Shown here one piece after another: positions 53,301 to 62,017 of a DNA stretch of 64,000 bases. Position 1 is the first letter of the stretch. Each line of letters opens with the position of its first letter. Origin of the DNA: Clostridium neonatale (GTDB lineage Bacteria > Bacillota > Clostridia > Clostridiales > Clostridiaceae); assembly GCF_001458595.1 (NCBI RefSeq), contig NZ_LN890328.1, positions 1,736,726-1,800,725 of the forward strand, written 5' to 3'. The notes beneath the pieces were generated by a model. It was not told where the DNA came from. It worked only from the letters and a program-made list of their open reading frames with translations, and did no database searches. Made by a program: the position numbers and the translations under genes.

Positions 53301-54780
53301 TGTTAGTAACTTCAACTACTCTTTGAGGAATAGACTTTTCAGGATTTACAAAAGTACTAAACTTATCAATTACTTTTCCATCTTGAATTTTCATTATTCC
53401 TATTTCGGTAATTTTCTCAAGCTTTGGAGAAAAACCTGTAGTTTCAAGGTCTAGCACACAATATGTTGTATCAATGCTCTGCCCCTTTATGTTGGTTACA
53501 GCTGGCTTTTTATCTGGTGCTAAATAAGCTTCTACTCCATATATTATTTTCATATCTTTATTATCTCTTCCAAGCAATTTATGTGCCTCAGGAAATGCCT
53601 GCACAACACCGTGATCTGTTATAGCTATAGATTTCATGCCCCAGCTCATAGCTCTTTTAATTAAATCTGTAGCACTTGTCATAGCATCCATTGTGCTCAT
53701 TTTTGTATGCATGTGAAGTTCTACTCTCTTAACTTCTGAGTTATCTTTTCTTACGGTTTTCTTTAATCCATTTGTCTCAATTATGATATTAGCAATAATC
53801 TCAATTTCCCCTGAAAATTTGCTATATCCAGAGTTGCCAAAAAGTCTTACACCTTTAGCTTTTTTAAGTCTTGATAAAACTTCATCACTTTTCTCTGGCT
53901 TAAGGAAGGACTTGCAGCTTATAGAACTTGAATTGTCATATAAATCAAAAGAAACTAGAATCTTTCCACTTCTAAGTTCTTTTGTTTCCATGTTTGAAAT
54001 TTCTCCCTCTACAGCAACCGTTCCTTCATATGGTGAAATATCAGTAATTTTAATAACTGGCTCTTTAATATTTGCACTTCTTCCTAATATTAAAAATGGA
54101 TTATCCTTTTTGCCTTTATCTTCTTTTTTTGATTCACCTTTTGAATCACCTTGGTTAAATGAACCACTTTTAGAATAAGGATTTCCCATAATCTTCTCAA
54201 CTGGCTTTGATTGCGGAGTTTTTGGGGATGATGCATCAGATTTAAGTTCATTTTTGATAACAGCAATTCTCTTTTTATGCTCTTCTTCATTTAATTTAAA
54301 TAACTCTTCATCTGTTATATCATCAATAAAGTTTATTGTATATGATTTTCCATACATATTTCTTAAAACATCTTGAATTTCCTTGTCATAATTTAATTCC
54401 TTAAGCATATGTGATACAACAATCTTAAAATTAAAATTTATTTTATTATCTTTTATTTCATATTCACAGCTATTTAATGCTGCTTTTAATAAAGGATGCT
54501 TATCACCAAACCTAGTCATTATATTTTCAAAAGTTTCTTCTATTGGTTTCTGCTTTACTTCATCTGTATACATAATGGTTATCTTAGAATCATTTAGGAC
54601 AAATCTCTCTTTAATAAAATTATTAAGTCCTTCAATTTCACTAAATTCAATATATTTATCAGAAGTAATCTTCAGCTCTAAAATCTTGCTTTTTTTCTTT
54701 AAAACAACTCCATCTACAATTGCATTGCTTATGTTAAATCCCGCTTCATAGTCACTAAAAACTTCATTTATCCTTTTCAT
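50383..54780 (-). CDS. polC: DNA polymerase III alpha subunit, PolC type, 1465 aa
   Basis: The Gram-positive replicase with built-in proofreading. Order: N-terminal domain and OB fold (about 225-330), PHP domain beginning VELHMHTKMSTMDAMT, inserted DEDDh exonuclease (YCVLDLETTGFS ... LVAHNADFDIGFL), second PHP part, zinc finger (CPKCKYSDF ... CPQCGENL), palm with the catalytic Asp pair in KEPDIDLNFSG, fingers and helix-hairpin-helix end. Length is normal for PolC. It copies the chromosome together with the beta clamp. No gene is coupled to it here. Confidence 0.97.
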   Translation of the reverse strand: MKRINEVFSDYEAGFNISNAIVDGVVLKKKSKILELKITSDKYIEFSEIEGLNNFIKERFVLNDSKITIMYTDEVKQKPIEETFENIMTRFGDKHPLLKAALNSCEYEIKDNKINFNFKIVVSHMLKELNYDKEIQDVLRNMYGKSYTINFIDDITDEELFKLNEEEHKKRIAVIKNELKSDASSPKTPQSKPVEKIMGNPYSKSGSFNQGDSKGESKKEDKGKKDNPFLILGRSANIKEPVIKITDISPYEGTVAVEGEISNMETKELRSGKILVSFDLYDNSSSISCKSFLKPEKSDEVLSRLKKAKGVRLFGNSGYSKFSGEIEIIANIIIETNGLKKTVRKDNSEVKRVELHMHTKMSTMDAMTSATDLIKRAMSWGMKSIAITDHGVVQAFPEAHKLLGRDNKDMKIIYGVEAYLAPDKKPAVTNIKGQSIDTTYCVLDLETTGFSPKLEKITEIGIMKIQDGKVIDKFSTFVNPEKSIPQRVVEVTNITDDMVRNAETIDKVFPKMLDFIKDTVLVAHNADFDIGFLKHYAKVLGHDFDFTYLDTLTLAHDLFPDYKTYKLGRIAKNLGIKVEVAHRALDDVDTTVKVFNVMIDTLKERGALTLEDIEEYASDEESKKVAYKKLRTHHAIILAKNYTGLKNLYKLVSFSHLDYFYKKPRILKSMYKKYSEGLILGSACSEGELYQSILLGKSDEEIENIAKDYDYLEIQPLGNDDYLIRNGNVPDKEYLKEINKQIIRLGEKLNKPVVATGDVHFMDPEDEIYRRILEAGQGFKDADNQAPLYLRTTEEMLEEFSYLGEEKAYEVVVTNTNKISDMCEQISPISPEKCPPHIDGCEQTIKDIAYGKAHELYGDPLPKIVQDRLDRELDSIIKNGFSVMYIIAQKLVWKSNEDGYLVGSRGSVGSSVVAYMTGITEVNALPVHYRCPKCKYSDFTDYGYKNGFDLPDKVCPQCGENLDKDGMDIPFETFLGFNGDKEPDIDLNFSGEYQAKAHKYTEVIFGKGTTFKAGTIGTVAEKTAFGYVKKYFEERNKTANKAEITRISKGCTGIKRTTGQHPGGIIVVPKGREIYEFCPVQHPADDPESDIITTHFDYHSIDQNLLKLDILGHDDPTVIRMLQDITGVDPQKIHLDDKETMSLFSSTKALGVTPEQINSKVGTFGIPEFGTKFVRGMLLDTLPTTFSDLLCISGLSHGTDVWLGNAKDLIDSGVITSISDAVCCRDDIMVYLIKKGLPPNTAFKIMELVRKGKALKDPEKWAEYEALMREHDVPEWYIDSCKKIKYMFPKAHAAAYVMMAFRIAWFKVHIPKAYYAAYFSIRAKAFDAEFMIFGKEKVKEKMKEISLQGNDAAPKDKDMYDDLEIVLEMYERGFKFLPIDLYKSDATKFKVEEDGLRPPINSISGMGNVAAESIYNAVREDTPISSIDNLKKRAKIGNSATDLLRKFGCLNDLSESDQVSFFDMA

Positions 54781-55167
54781 TATTCTTTCAAACCTTTCTT
54801 ACAAATGATCTTTTAGTATCTTTATATTATATAATTAATACTATAATTTGTCATATTATAAAAATAATCATAAATATACATCTTTTTAATAAATACTCCA
54901 TTTATCTCTCTATATGTATTTCCTTCAACATTTAATACATTTTTGGCATGTATATATTTTTATTTGGTAGCATATTTTCACACTTGATTTATATAGCTTT
55001 ATGGTTTAGAGTAATTAATGTTGAATAGAAAAAATCAATACTAAGTGCAGAGAGGTCTTGCTTTGCTATGTAAAGTGAAGACCATGAGAAATTTAAGCAT
55101 ACAAAAAACGATTTTTTATTTTTATTCAATAATTTCTAACATAATAATAAATGGAGAACATAAAAAG
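54781..55167. other. Intergenic region between polC and the methyltransferase
   Basis: 387 bp, AT-rich. The polC ribosome site (GAAAGG) is at the left edge. A reading frame open from 55045 has no ribosome site and is not supported. Nothing else is seen. Confidence 0.5.
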
Positions 55168-55944
55168 ATGACAATAGAATTAGAAAAATACTACAATAAA
55201 TTTTGTGAAGATAAAAGATTAACAAGAAGACATGGACAAGTTGAATATATTACTTCCATGAAGTATATTCATGAATATCTAAAAGATAAGGGAAATGCAA
55301 AAATCTTAGATGTTGGTGCAGGGACTGGTAGATATTCTGTACAACTAGCTAATGAAGGATATGATGTTACTGCCATTGAGCTTGTAAAGCACAACCTAGG
55401 TATTCTAAAATCAAAAGGAAGTACAGTAAAAGCAATGCAGGGGACAGCATTAGATTTATCAAGATTTCAAGAAAATACTTTTGACATGACATTGGTGTTT
55501 GGACCAATGTATCATTTGTATAAATTTGAGGACAAAGTAAAAGCGCTACAAGAAGCAAAGAGAGTAACTAAATCAGGTGGTGTTATACTAGTAGCATATT
55601 GTATGAATGAATATAGTATATTAACATATGGTTTTAAAGAAAATCATATTCGTGAATCTATTGAAAATGGTAAAGTCAATGAGGGTTTTCACGTTATATC
55701 AGAACCAGAAGATTTATATGATTATGTAAGGATTGAAGATATTAATAAGTTAAATGGTGAAGTAAAACTCCAAAGGATAAAGCTAATTGCAGCAGATGGA
55801 CCTGCTAATTATATGAGACCTGTTTTGAATTCTATGGATGAAGATACTTTTAAGATTTTTATTGATTATCATCTTTCAACTTGTGAAAGACAAGATTTGC
55901 TGGGTGCAAGCGCACATACCTTAGATATTTTGAGAAAGGAATAA
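55168..55944 (+). CDS. Class I SAM-dependent methyltransferase, 258 aa
   Basis: SAM-binding motif I AKILDVGAGTGRYSVQLA, motif post-I VTAIELV, and motif II-like FDMTLVFGPMYHLY, as in UbiE/COQ5-type enzymes. GGAG lies 13 nt before the ATG at 55168; the open frame reaches back to 55045 without a site. Substrate unknown. It stands alone. Downstream are AT-rich sequence and a terminator at 56134. Confidence 0.82.
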   Translation: MTIELEKYYNKFCEDKRLTRRHGQVEYITSMKYIHEYLKDKGNAKILDVGAGTGRYSVQLANEGYDVTAIELVKHNLGILKSKGSTVKAMQGTALDLSRFQENTFDMTLVFGPMYHLYKFEDKVKALQEAKRVTKSGGVILVAYCMNEYSILTYGFKENHIRESIENGKVNEGFHVISEPEDLYDYVRIEDINKLNGEVKLQRIKLIAADGPANYMRPVLNSMDEDTFKIFIDYHLSTCERQDLLGASAHTLDILRKE

Positions 55945-56133
55945 GAAATATAATATTGGGCTTTCTACAAAATGGTTTATTAGAGCATAGCATATTAATC
56001 CACCAAGAACCTTGGCAAGTTTATTAAAAATAAACTGAGCCAATTTCTAAGCTCGTATAAAAAGGCTTAAAACAAATTTTAGGCTTATCTTTAATATTCA
56101 CTAATTTTTCTAAACATAAAGAAAATATAAAAA

Positions 56134-56161
56134 GGAGATAACTAAATTAATAGTTGTCTCC
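56134..56161. terminator. Hairpin between convergent genes
   Basis: GGAGATAACTA, AATTAA loop, TAGTTGTCTCC. A T-rich tail is present on the minus-strand side (TTTTTATA). Confidence 0.65.
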
Positions 56162-56287
56162 TCATTATTTATATGGAAAGTAGCTTTTAGGGATAAACTA
56201 CTAATGAACCCTGTATTTCATATATTTATTTCTATAAAACACTTACCTTTTTAATACATTTCATTCACCATTTTTCTTATTTGATAA

Positions 56288-56317
56288 CTAAAAAAGTTGT
56301 GATAAAATTCACAACTC
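56288..56317 (-). terminator. Terminator of the zinc-ribbon gene
   Basis: Minus strand AGTTGTGA, ATTTTA loop, TCACAACT, then TTTTT, 14 nt after the stop codon. Confidence 0.8.
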
Positions 56318-56330
56318 TAAAGTTCAAAAA

Positions 56331-56492
56331 TTATCTTCTATTTCTATTATTTTGATCTTTTCTTGCTCTTCTACAAGCTGGACATCTAACTGGTTCATTA
56401 TCAAAACCTTTTTCTTTGTAGAATTCTTGTTCTCCTACACTGAAAATAAATTCTTCGTTACAATCTTTACATACTAATGTCTTATCTGTCAT
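56331..56492 (-). CDS. Small zinc-ribbon protein, 53 aa
   Basis: Starts MTDKTLVCKDCNEEFIFSVG and has two Cys pairs, CKDC and CPAC, with the FYKEKGFDNEP stretch between them. This is the clostridial probable zinc-ribbon (zf-trcl) type of small protein. A basic tail (RRARKDQNNRNRR) could bind nucleic acid. GGAGG site 8 nt before the ATG at 56492, and a terminator follows. Function unknown. The frame was read by hand because it is short. Confidence 0.85.
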   Translation of the reverse strand: MTDKTLVCKDCNEEFIFSVGEQEFYKEKGFDNEPVRCPACRRARKDQNNRNRR

Positions 56493-56639
56493 ATTAAATT
56501 CCTCCTTATTTATTAAAGATCAATATTAATTAATATAATTCTCTAATCAGGAGAAATCTACAACTAAAAAAATCTTTTAACTTAATATGTTATAATTATA
56601 ACATTAATAATATCTAATTGCAAGCTTTTTTATTTTATA

Positions 56640-56790
56640 CGTGGTAGAAGGAATTCTTTAAAGAAATATCTACTCATATACATTCGTATGTATATGAGAT
56701 TCACACCAAATCACATATTAGCGTTCTCTACTTAAGAATTTACTTATTTATTGTAGTATGTAACTAAAAAATAATTTCTACATACTTACG
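56640..56790. repeat. Hairpin repeat, related to family H
   Basis: Perfect stem CTCATATACAT / ATGTATATGAG with loop TCGT, followed by ATTCACACCAAATCA and GTTCTCTACTTA. The same run of motifs follows at 56900-56950 (ATTCACACCAAATCA, GTTCTCTGCTTA). Flanks GTAGTATGT / ACATACT suggest a further outer stem. Confidence 0.55.
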
Positions 56791-56870
56791 GAAATCAGTA
56801 TTTTCAGGTATAATATATACTAAAAACCATAAATAGCATTAATTATGAGTTTAAAGAAAACAAAGAAATT

Positions 56871-57150
56871 CAATATATGAATACCCGACTCATATTCATT
56901 CGCTGGGTCAGCGATTCACACCAAATCAAAGATTTTGGTTCTCTGCTTATGCGTAGTATTGTATTGAAAATTTGAGTTATTAAATTTTTAGACAGAGGCT
57001 GTTCCAAAATTGTTTGTCCAACACTTGTTGTTGGAGCAAACATTTTTGGGCACAGCCTCTGTCTGTAGAATTTTCAACTCAAATTTTCCTACAATACAAG
57101 CCTATCATATATTGAATTTTGGTTGTTATCCACTAAACTCTGATTCTACG
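56871..57150. repeat. Long hairpin repeat, family M, copy 2 (about 250-bp inverted repeat)
   Basis: Outer arms AAATTCAATATATGA (56875) and TCATATATTGAATTT (57105). Next arms TATTGTA..GAAAATTTGAGTT (about 56965) and AACTCAAATTTTC..TACAATA (about 57076). Inner arms ACAGAGGCTGT (about 56995) and ACAGCCTCTGT (about 57052). Loop around ACTTGTTG. The core from GAGGCTGTTCC and the right flank to CCACTAAACTC match copy 1 at 39777-39935. It fills most of the 660-bp gap before dxs. Confidence 0.75.
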
Positions 57151-57154
57151 TAAT

Positions 57155-58915
57155 TTATTTAATAATCTTCTTAATATCAGACACTATCAATTCTTCAGTT
57201 AAATGATATCTTTCATATAATTCATCTAGTGGAACTTTATCAGTAAATTCTTTTTGTGCTCCAAAATTTAATACCTTCATATCTTTATCACCATAGAATC
57301 TTGAAATCTTTTCACCAAATCCTCCATCAAGTACTCCATCTTCTAAAGTTATAACTAATTTATGATCTTCTAATAAGCTTGTTAATAAGTTTTTATCTAT
57401 TCCGCTTATAAATCTAGGATTAATTAATGTAGCATTTATTCCTGTTTCTTTCTTTAATTTTTCCTTTACTTTCTTTCCCAAATGATAGAAACTTCCAAGT
57501 CCTATGATTGCTACATCTTTTCCTTCTTCAACTTTTTCATAAGTATTTATATTACTAAAATCTGGTTTAACTTCAATTCCTGTTGACATTAGTTCTGTAT
57601 TTGGAACACGTATAGCAACTGGACAGCTTACTTGTTCTATTCCCCATTCCATCATTGCAAGATATTCTTCTTTATTTGTTGGCGCAAGATAAACTATGTT
57701 AGGTATATTACATATTAATGGTATATCAAATATTCCAAGGTGAGTAACATCTCCCCCTGATATTCCTCCACTATAAACCATAATAAGAGCTGGATTATTA
57801 TTTATAGCTAAATCTTGTGATAATTGATCATAAGTTCTTTGTATAAATGAACTCATAAATCCTAGTACTGGCTTTCCACCTTGTGATGCTATTCCAGATG
57901 CAAGAGCCACTGCATGTTCTTCAGCTATTCCTACATCAATATATTGATCTTTAAATTCTTCTCTAAATGAAAGTAAATTAACTACGCCTGGAGTTGCTGC
58001 TGTAATTGCTACCACTTTCTTGTCTTCTTTTGCTTTTTTCATTAAAAACTTTTCAGTTATACTTCCATAAGTGTCTTTCTCATCAGATTTTATTAAAGGT
58101 TCTTTTGTTTCTAAATCAAAAGGCATAACCCAGTGGAAAGCTTCCTTATTCACTTCAGCATCCTTGTACCCTTTACCTTTTATTGTTTTAATATGAACAA
58201 TAACTGGATGATCTATATCTTTAACTTTTGAAAATGCTTCTACAAGAGACTCAATATTATTTCCATCATTAACATAATAATAATCAAATCCTAATGCTTT
58301 AAAAAAGTTATTTGAAGCCGTTCCATTAGTTTCACGAAGCAGTGCTAAATTTTGATAAAGGCCTCCATAGTTTTCTGCTATTGACATATCATTATCATTT
58401 ACAATTATTATTATGTTCTTTCCAGATGCTGATGCATTATTTAAACCTTCATAAGCCTCTCCACCACTTAAAGAACCATCACCTATAACAGCTATAATAT
58501 TTTCATTTCCACCTTTTACATCTCTAGCTTTAGCAAGTCCACATGCTAAACTAACTGAAGTGGATGTATGCCCTACCGTAAAGAAATCATGTTCACTTTC
58601 ATTAGGTTCAGTATATCCAGTAACAGTTTTATATTCATCCGGATTTATAAATGCATTTTTTCTTCCAGTTAAAATTTTATGTGGATATGATTGATGAGAT
58701 ACATCATATACTATTTTATCTACTGGTGAATTAAATACATAATGAAGAGCAACTGTTGCTTCAACCATTCCTAAGTTTGGTCCAAAATGTCCTCCTGTTG
58801 TACTTACTTTTTTTATTAAAACCTCTCTTATCTCATTAGATAATTCTGTTAATTCATTACCTGTAAGACTTTTCAAATCTTTTGGTCCATTGATTTTGTT
58901 CAAAATATTTAACAT
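57155..58915 (-). CDS. dxs: 1-deoxy-D-xylulose-5-phosphate synthase, short form, 586 aa
   Basis: Thiamine-diphosphate enzyme joining pyruvate and glyceraldehyde 3-phosphate, the first step of the MEP isoprenoid path; the product also feeds thiamine and pyridoxal. Features: HFGPNLGMVEATVALHYVF, the GDGSLSGGEAYEGLNNA diphosphate-binding motif, and the transketolase region DVGIAEEHAVALASGIA with the catalytic Glu. It is about 40 residues shorter than the usual 620-640. This short type occurs in clostridia, sometimes as a second copy, and its real substrate preference is less sure. No MEP-path gene is adjacent. Confidence 0.88.
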   Translation of the reverse strand: MLNILNKINGPKDLKSLTGNELTELSNEIREVLIKKVSTTGGHFGPNLGMVEATVALHYVFNSPVDKIVYDVSHQSYPHKILTGRKNAFINPDEYKTVTGYTEPNESEHDFFTVGHTSTSVSLACGLAKARDVKGGNENIIAVIGDGSLSGGEAYEGLNNASASGKNIIIIVNDNDMSIAENYGGLYQNLALLRETNGTASNNFFKALGFDYYYVNDGNNIESLVEAFSKVKDIDHPVIVHIKTIKGKGYKDAEVNKEAFHWVMPFDLETKEPLIKSDEKDTYGSITEKFLMKKAKEDKKVVAITAATPGVVNLLSFREEFKDQYIDVGIAEEHAVALASGIASQGGKPVLGFMSSFIQRTYDQLSQDLAINNNPALIMVYSGGISGGDVTHLGIFDIPLICNIPNIVYLAPTNKEEYLAMMEWGIEQVSCPVAIRVPNTELMSTGIEVKPDFSNINTYEKVEEGKDVAIIGLGSFYHLGKKVKEKLKKETGINATLINPRFISGIDKNLLTSLLEDHKLVITLEDGVLDGGFGEKISRFYGDKDMKVLNFGAQKEFTDKVPLDELYERYHLTEELIVSDIKKIIK

Positions 58916-59165
58916 TCTAGTACACTTCCTTCACTCTTATAATCAACTTCTAACTTAGTGTAGCACTTGAAGTTAACTCCAAGTCAAGTATTTTTTATCC
59001 TCATTAATTTTTATCTGCATAATAAACCTCAATATAATTATAAAATATAGTAATATCTTTATTGTTTTGATTAGTATACCACATTATAATCATATTATAG
59101 TACAACGTTCCTATTAGACATGCATGTTATTTAATAGTATTATAATTATGGAAGAAGGAATTTTA

Positions 59166-59897
59166 ATGATAATAATTGCTATTATAGCCACAATAACTGC
59201 TTACATCATTAAAGGTATGTGTGGTTTTGCAAACACATTAGTTTTTAGTTCAATTATGAGCTTTACAGCTAACAATATTAATATAACTCCCACTGAACTT
59301 TTACTTGGATATCCATCAAATATATTTATTGCTTATAAACAACGAAAATGTCTTTCAAAAAGAATATGGCTTCCATTATCACTTTTGGTTATAGCAGGAA
59401 TAATTCCCGGAGCTATATTTTTAAAAACGGTAAACACTCAATTTCTAAAAATATTTTTTGGTCTATCGATAGTTACTATATCATTAGAAATGTTTTTAAG
59501 AGAAAGGCAAAAAGAAAAAAATAAAAGCTCCAAAATTGTACTAACAATAATAGGAATAATATCCGGCATTCTTTGTGGATTATTTGGCATTGGTGCATTT
59601 CTTGCTGCATACGTAAGCAGAACTACTGACAATCAAAATGAGTTTAAAGGTAATTTGTGCATTGTTTTCTTAATTGAAAATACATTTAGAATCATTTTGT
59701 ATATATTAACAGGAATTATAAATCTAACCATATTAAAAGCTGCATTATTGCTTATTCCTTTTATGGCTATTGGATTATATATTGGCAGTGTATTATCTAA
59801 TAAAACAAGTGAAACAGTCATAAAAAAAGTTGTTATCATGCTTCTTATGCTCTCTGGTGTTTCACTTATTATAAATAATATAAGTCATATTATTTAG
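59166..59897 (+). CDS. TauE/SafE-family membrane permease, 243 aa
   Basis: Seven to eight membrane helices in two halves, with the family signatures GFANTLVFSSIM and, in the second half, GIISGILCGLFGIGAFLAAY. Such proteins export or import sulfite, sulfoacetate or similar organosulfur anions. Start at 59166, where AAGGA lies 7 nt upstream; two outer ATGs lack a site. Single gene; substrate not known. Confidence 0.82.
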   Translation: MIIIAIIATITAYIIKGMCGFANTLVFSSIMSFTANNINITPTELLLGYPSNIFIAYKQRKCLSKRIWLPLSLLVIAGIIPGAIFLKTVNTQFLKIFFGLSIVTISLEMFLRERQKEKNKSSKIVLTIIGIISGILCGLFGIGAFLAAYVSRTTDNQNEFKGNLCIVFLIENTFRIILYILTGIINLTILKAALLLIPFMAIGLYIGSVLSNKTSETVIKKVVIMLLMLSGVSLIINNISHII

Positions 59898-59996
59898 TCA
59901 CTTATTTATAAATTCATAAAATATAAATATTAGATACTTTTCTACACAGCTATTTCTTAGAAAATTCTCATATATGACAACAGCTTCTTAGAACAT

Positions 59997-60175
59997 AAAA
60001 AAATCGCCAAGGCGACTATGATATAGTCTTCTATAAAAATGCAAATCCAATAGAATACAATAGCTTTTATAAAACGTAGTCCTTTAAGCCGTCGATTTTT
60101 TTCAGCGCACTCTGGATTTTCTGAGCTTGCCGAAGAAAAGGCCAGGCGCATATAATTTATTTTTTATTCTTTAGG
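59997..60175. repeat. Repeat cluster: family S copy 2 with a family-H-like leader
   Basis: 60083-60175 repeats 50087-50179. In front, AAAAATCGCCAAGGCGACTA (about 60000) matches the insert of copy A of family R at 13352 and pairs with GTCGATTTTTTT at about 60090, giving an outer stem around GACTAT / ATAGTC. The rest of the gap (59898-59996 and 60176-60416) is AT-rich and shows no gene. Confidence 0.65.
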
Positions 60176-60416
60176 AACTATGCATTAGTCTATTGCAATA
60201 TTTTTTAAATAACTTATCCATATTTATATATTCTTTTATACATTCAAAATTCAGAAATAATTTCAAATCTTATTATATATTATTCATAGAAATAATTATA
60301 AATATTAATTGGTTGAAAAATAATAACCTCATTTCAATAGACATCATATTATAAAGTAATACTATATCTATTAAAACAAGGTTTATTTTTATCTTCTCAA
60401 AGTTAACTCAATAATA

Positions 60417-60620
60417 TTAATTATTATATTGAGGTTCTTCTTGCTTTACAAAGTCTAGTCTTGATTGAATTTGTTGTTCTACACTATCCATTGTAGTTGC
60501 AAGTTGATCAAACATTTGTTTTGCTTCTTGATTATCTGTATCTAAAGAAAATGTCTTCATATCTGCAGCTAATCCTTTTGCACTAGCTAATGCTGTCTCT
60601 AGTTTAGTTCCTGTTGGCAT
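60417..60620 (-). CDS. DUF1657 protein, 67 aa
   Basis: Helical protein with the DUF1657 pattern (GTKLETALASAKGLAADMKT, FSLDTDNQEAKQMFDQLATT) and the common end EEPQYNN. Members are spore-associated and occur beside spoVA-2mob genes. AGGAGGG site before the ATG. Divergent from the DUF1657-2Duf-spoVA operon. The end EEPQY is shared with the 60927 protein, so the two are paralogues. Confidence 0.85.
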   Translation of the reverse strand: MPTGTKLETALASAKGLAADMKTFSLDTDNQEAKQMFDQLATTMDSVEQQIQSRLDFVKQEEPQYNN

Positions 60621-60926
60621 AAAAATCCCTCCTTCAATGTAAATCTATTTTTTATTGCAACTATATTTTTGTTCATAATCAATTTAAATATTCAACTTAT
60701 CATAATGAAATATCTTCCTTAAATAAATATATCCTATATTTATTTAATTTAGTGTATATAATTTCTATTAATAAGTATAATAAACCTTAACTCTTCTTAT
60801 CCTACATATCCTTGGAAATTTTCTTTAACATTTTAAATAAATATTTACATTGTTATATGAATTAAAACTAATATTACTGGTTAAAGTAAGTTAGTAAGCA
60901 ATTTAAACTATAAAGGAGACTTTTTT
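60621..60926. other. Divergent promoter region of the DUF1657 genes
   Basis: 306 bp, AT-rich. A forespore promoter would be expected on each side; on the minus strand GAATA, 17 bp, CAAAAATA (about 60660-60690) is a weak candidate for a sigma-F/G type site. No clear consensus on the plus strand. Confidence 0.3.
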
Positions 60927-61133
60927 ATGACTGCTATTTCAAAAGTTAAAGAAACATTAGCTACACTAAAAGGAGCTGAAGCAACTTTAGAAATGTATTC
61001 ATTACAAGAACGTGATAAAGACGCTAAGAGAATTTACAATGAAGCATCTAAAGAAATACATAAAATCAAAGCTGATTTAGAAAAGAGAATAGGATTTATG
61101 GAGTTTGAGGAACCCCAATACAAAGGCAACTAA
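60927..61133 (+). CDS. DUF1657 protein, 68 aa, first gene of the spoVA-type operon
   Basis: Same family as the divergent 60417 gene (SKVKETLATLKGAEATLEMY, SLQERDKDAKRIYNEASKEI, end EEPQYKGN). AAAGGAGA site before the ATG. It lies 12 nt before the 2Duf gene. DUF1657 proteins are part of spoVA-2mob operons in heat-resistant Bacillus strains; their biochemical role is not established. Confidence 0.87.
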   Translation: MTAISKVKETLATLKGAEATLEMYSLQERDKDAKRIYNEASKEIHKIKADLEKRIGFMEFEEPQYKGN

Positions 61134-61145
61134 GTGAGGTGACAT

Positions 61146-62006
61146 ATGAATACTTGGTTAATAATATTATTTAATTCAATCGTTTTATTTTTTTTAACTT
61201 TAATTATAACAAAATATATAAAGAAAAAAACCTTATCAAGAGCTACTCCATTTGACTTCATTTCTTATGCAGTCATTGCAATTATAATTTCTCTAATATC
61301 TTTAAATATAGTTCCTAATATTTATTTTGGATTAATTACATTGGCTGTTTGGGCTCTTATGCCTCTTATTTTAGATTATGCTTCTATGAAAAGCAAAGTA
61401 ATCTACAATCTAATAAATGGCAAAGAAAGAGTTTTAATAAAAAATGGCAAGATAATGGAAGATAACTTATCTAAAGAAAGAATTACAGGCGAGGAGTTTT
61501 TACAAGAAATGCGTTCAAAAAAAGCATTTAACTTAGCTGATGTAGAGTTTGCTGTAATGGAAACAAATGGAGAAATTAATGTTAGTTTAAAAGCTGATAA
61601 AAAGCCAGTAACTTCCTATGATTTAGGAAAACAAGTAGCATCTAAGGCTGAACCACAAGCAGTAATTTTAGATGGGAATATATTAAATGAGGGTCTTACT
61701 AATGCCGGATTAAATCATGATTGGCTTAAAACTCAATTAGAAATAAAAGGTGTCACACTTGAAAATGTTTTTCTTGGTCAAGTAGATTCTTCTGGTGATT
61801 TATATGTGGATCTTTTTGACGACATGATACAGGTGCCAAAAACACAAGTTAAAGAAATGCTATATGCTAGTATAAAGAAAACTCAAGCAGATTTTATTTC
61901 ATTTTCTTTAGATTGTGACGATAAAGATACAAAAACTATGTACTCAAAAAATGCTGAAAAATTAGAAGAGATAATAAAAAAATTAAAGCCATACTTATTA
62001 CGTTAG
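61146..62006 (+). CDS. 2Duf membrane protein (DUF421 + DUF1657), 286 aa
   Basis: Three N-terminal membrane helices (about 4-22, 40-57, 62-80), a DUF421 (YetF-like) domain at about 85-215 (NGKERVLIKNGKIMEDNLSK ... DLADVEFAVMETNGEINV region), and a C-terminal DUF1657-type helical part (about 222-286, VKEMLYASIKKTQADFISFS). This two-domain layout is that of 2Duf, the spoVA-2mob product reported to raise spore wet-heat resistance, presumably by changing the inner membrane. GAGGTGA site 5 nt upstream. Function here is inferred from the family and from operon context. Confidence 0.87.
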   Translation: MNTWLIILFNSIVLFFLTLIITKYIKKKTLSRATPFDFISYAVIAIIISLISLNIVPNIYFGLITLAVWALMPLILDYASMKSKVIYNLINGKERVLIKNGKIMEDNLSKERITGEEFLQEMRSKKAFNLADVEFAVMETNGEINVSLKADKKPVTSYDLGKQVASKAEPQAVILDGNILNEGLTNAGLNHDWLKTQLEIKGVTLENVFLGQVDSSGDLYVDLFDDMIQVPKTQVKEMLYASIKKTQADFISFSLDCDDKDTKTMYSKNAEKLEEIIKKLKPYLLR

Positions 62007-62017
62007 AAGGTGAATAT

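Larger units (their letters stand above)
55945..56330. other. Gap between methyltransferase and zinc-ribbon gene
   Basis: 386 bp with two hairpins (56134-56161 and 56295-56316) serving the convergent genes. The rest shows no gene. Confidence 0.5.

Noticed and set aside
59957..60151. 64-residue minus-strand frame across the repeat cluster
   Set aside because: It is made by the family-S repeat, has no ribosome site and is not preserved in the other copy.
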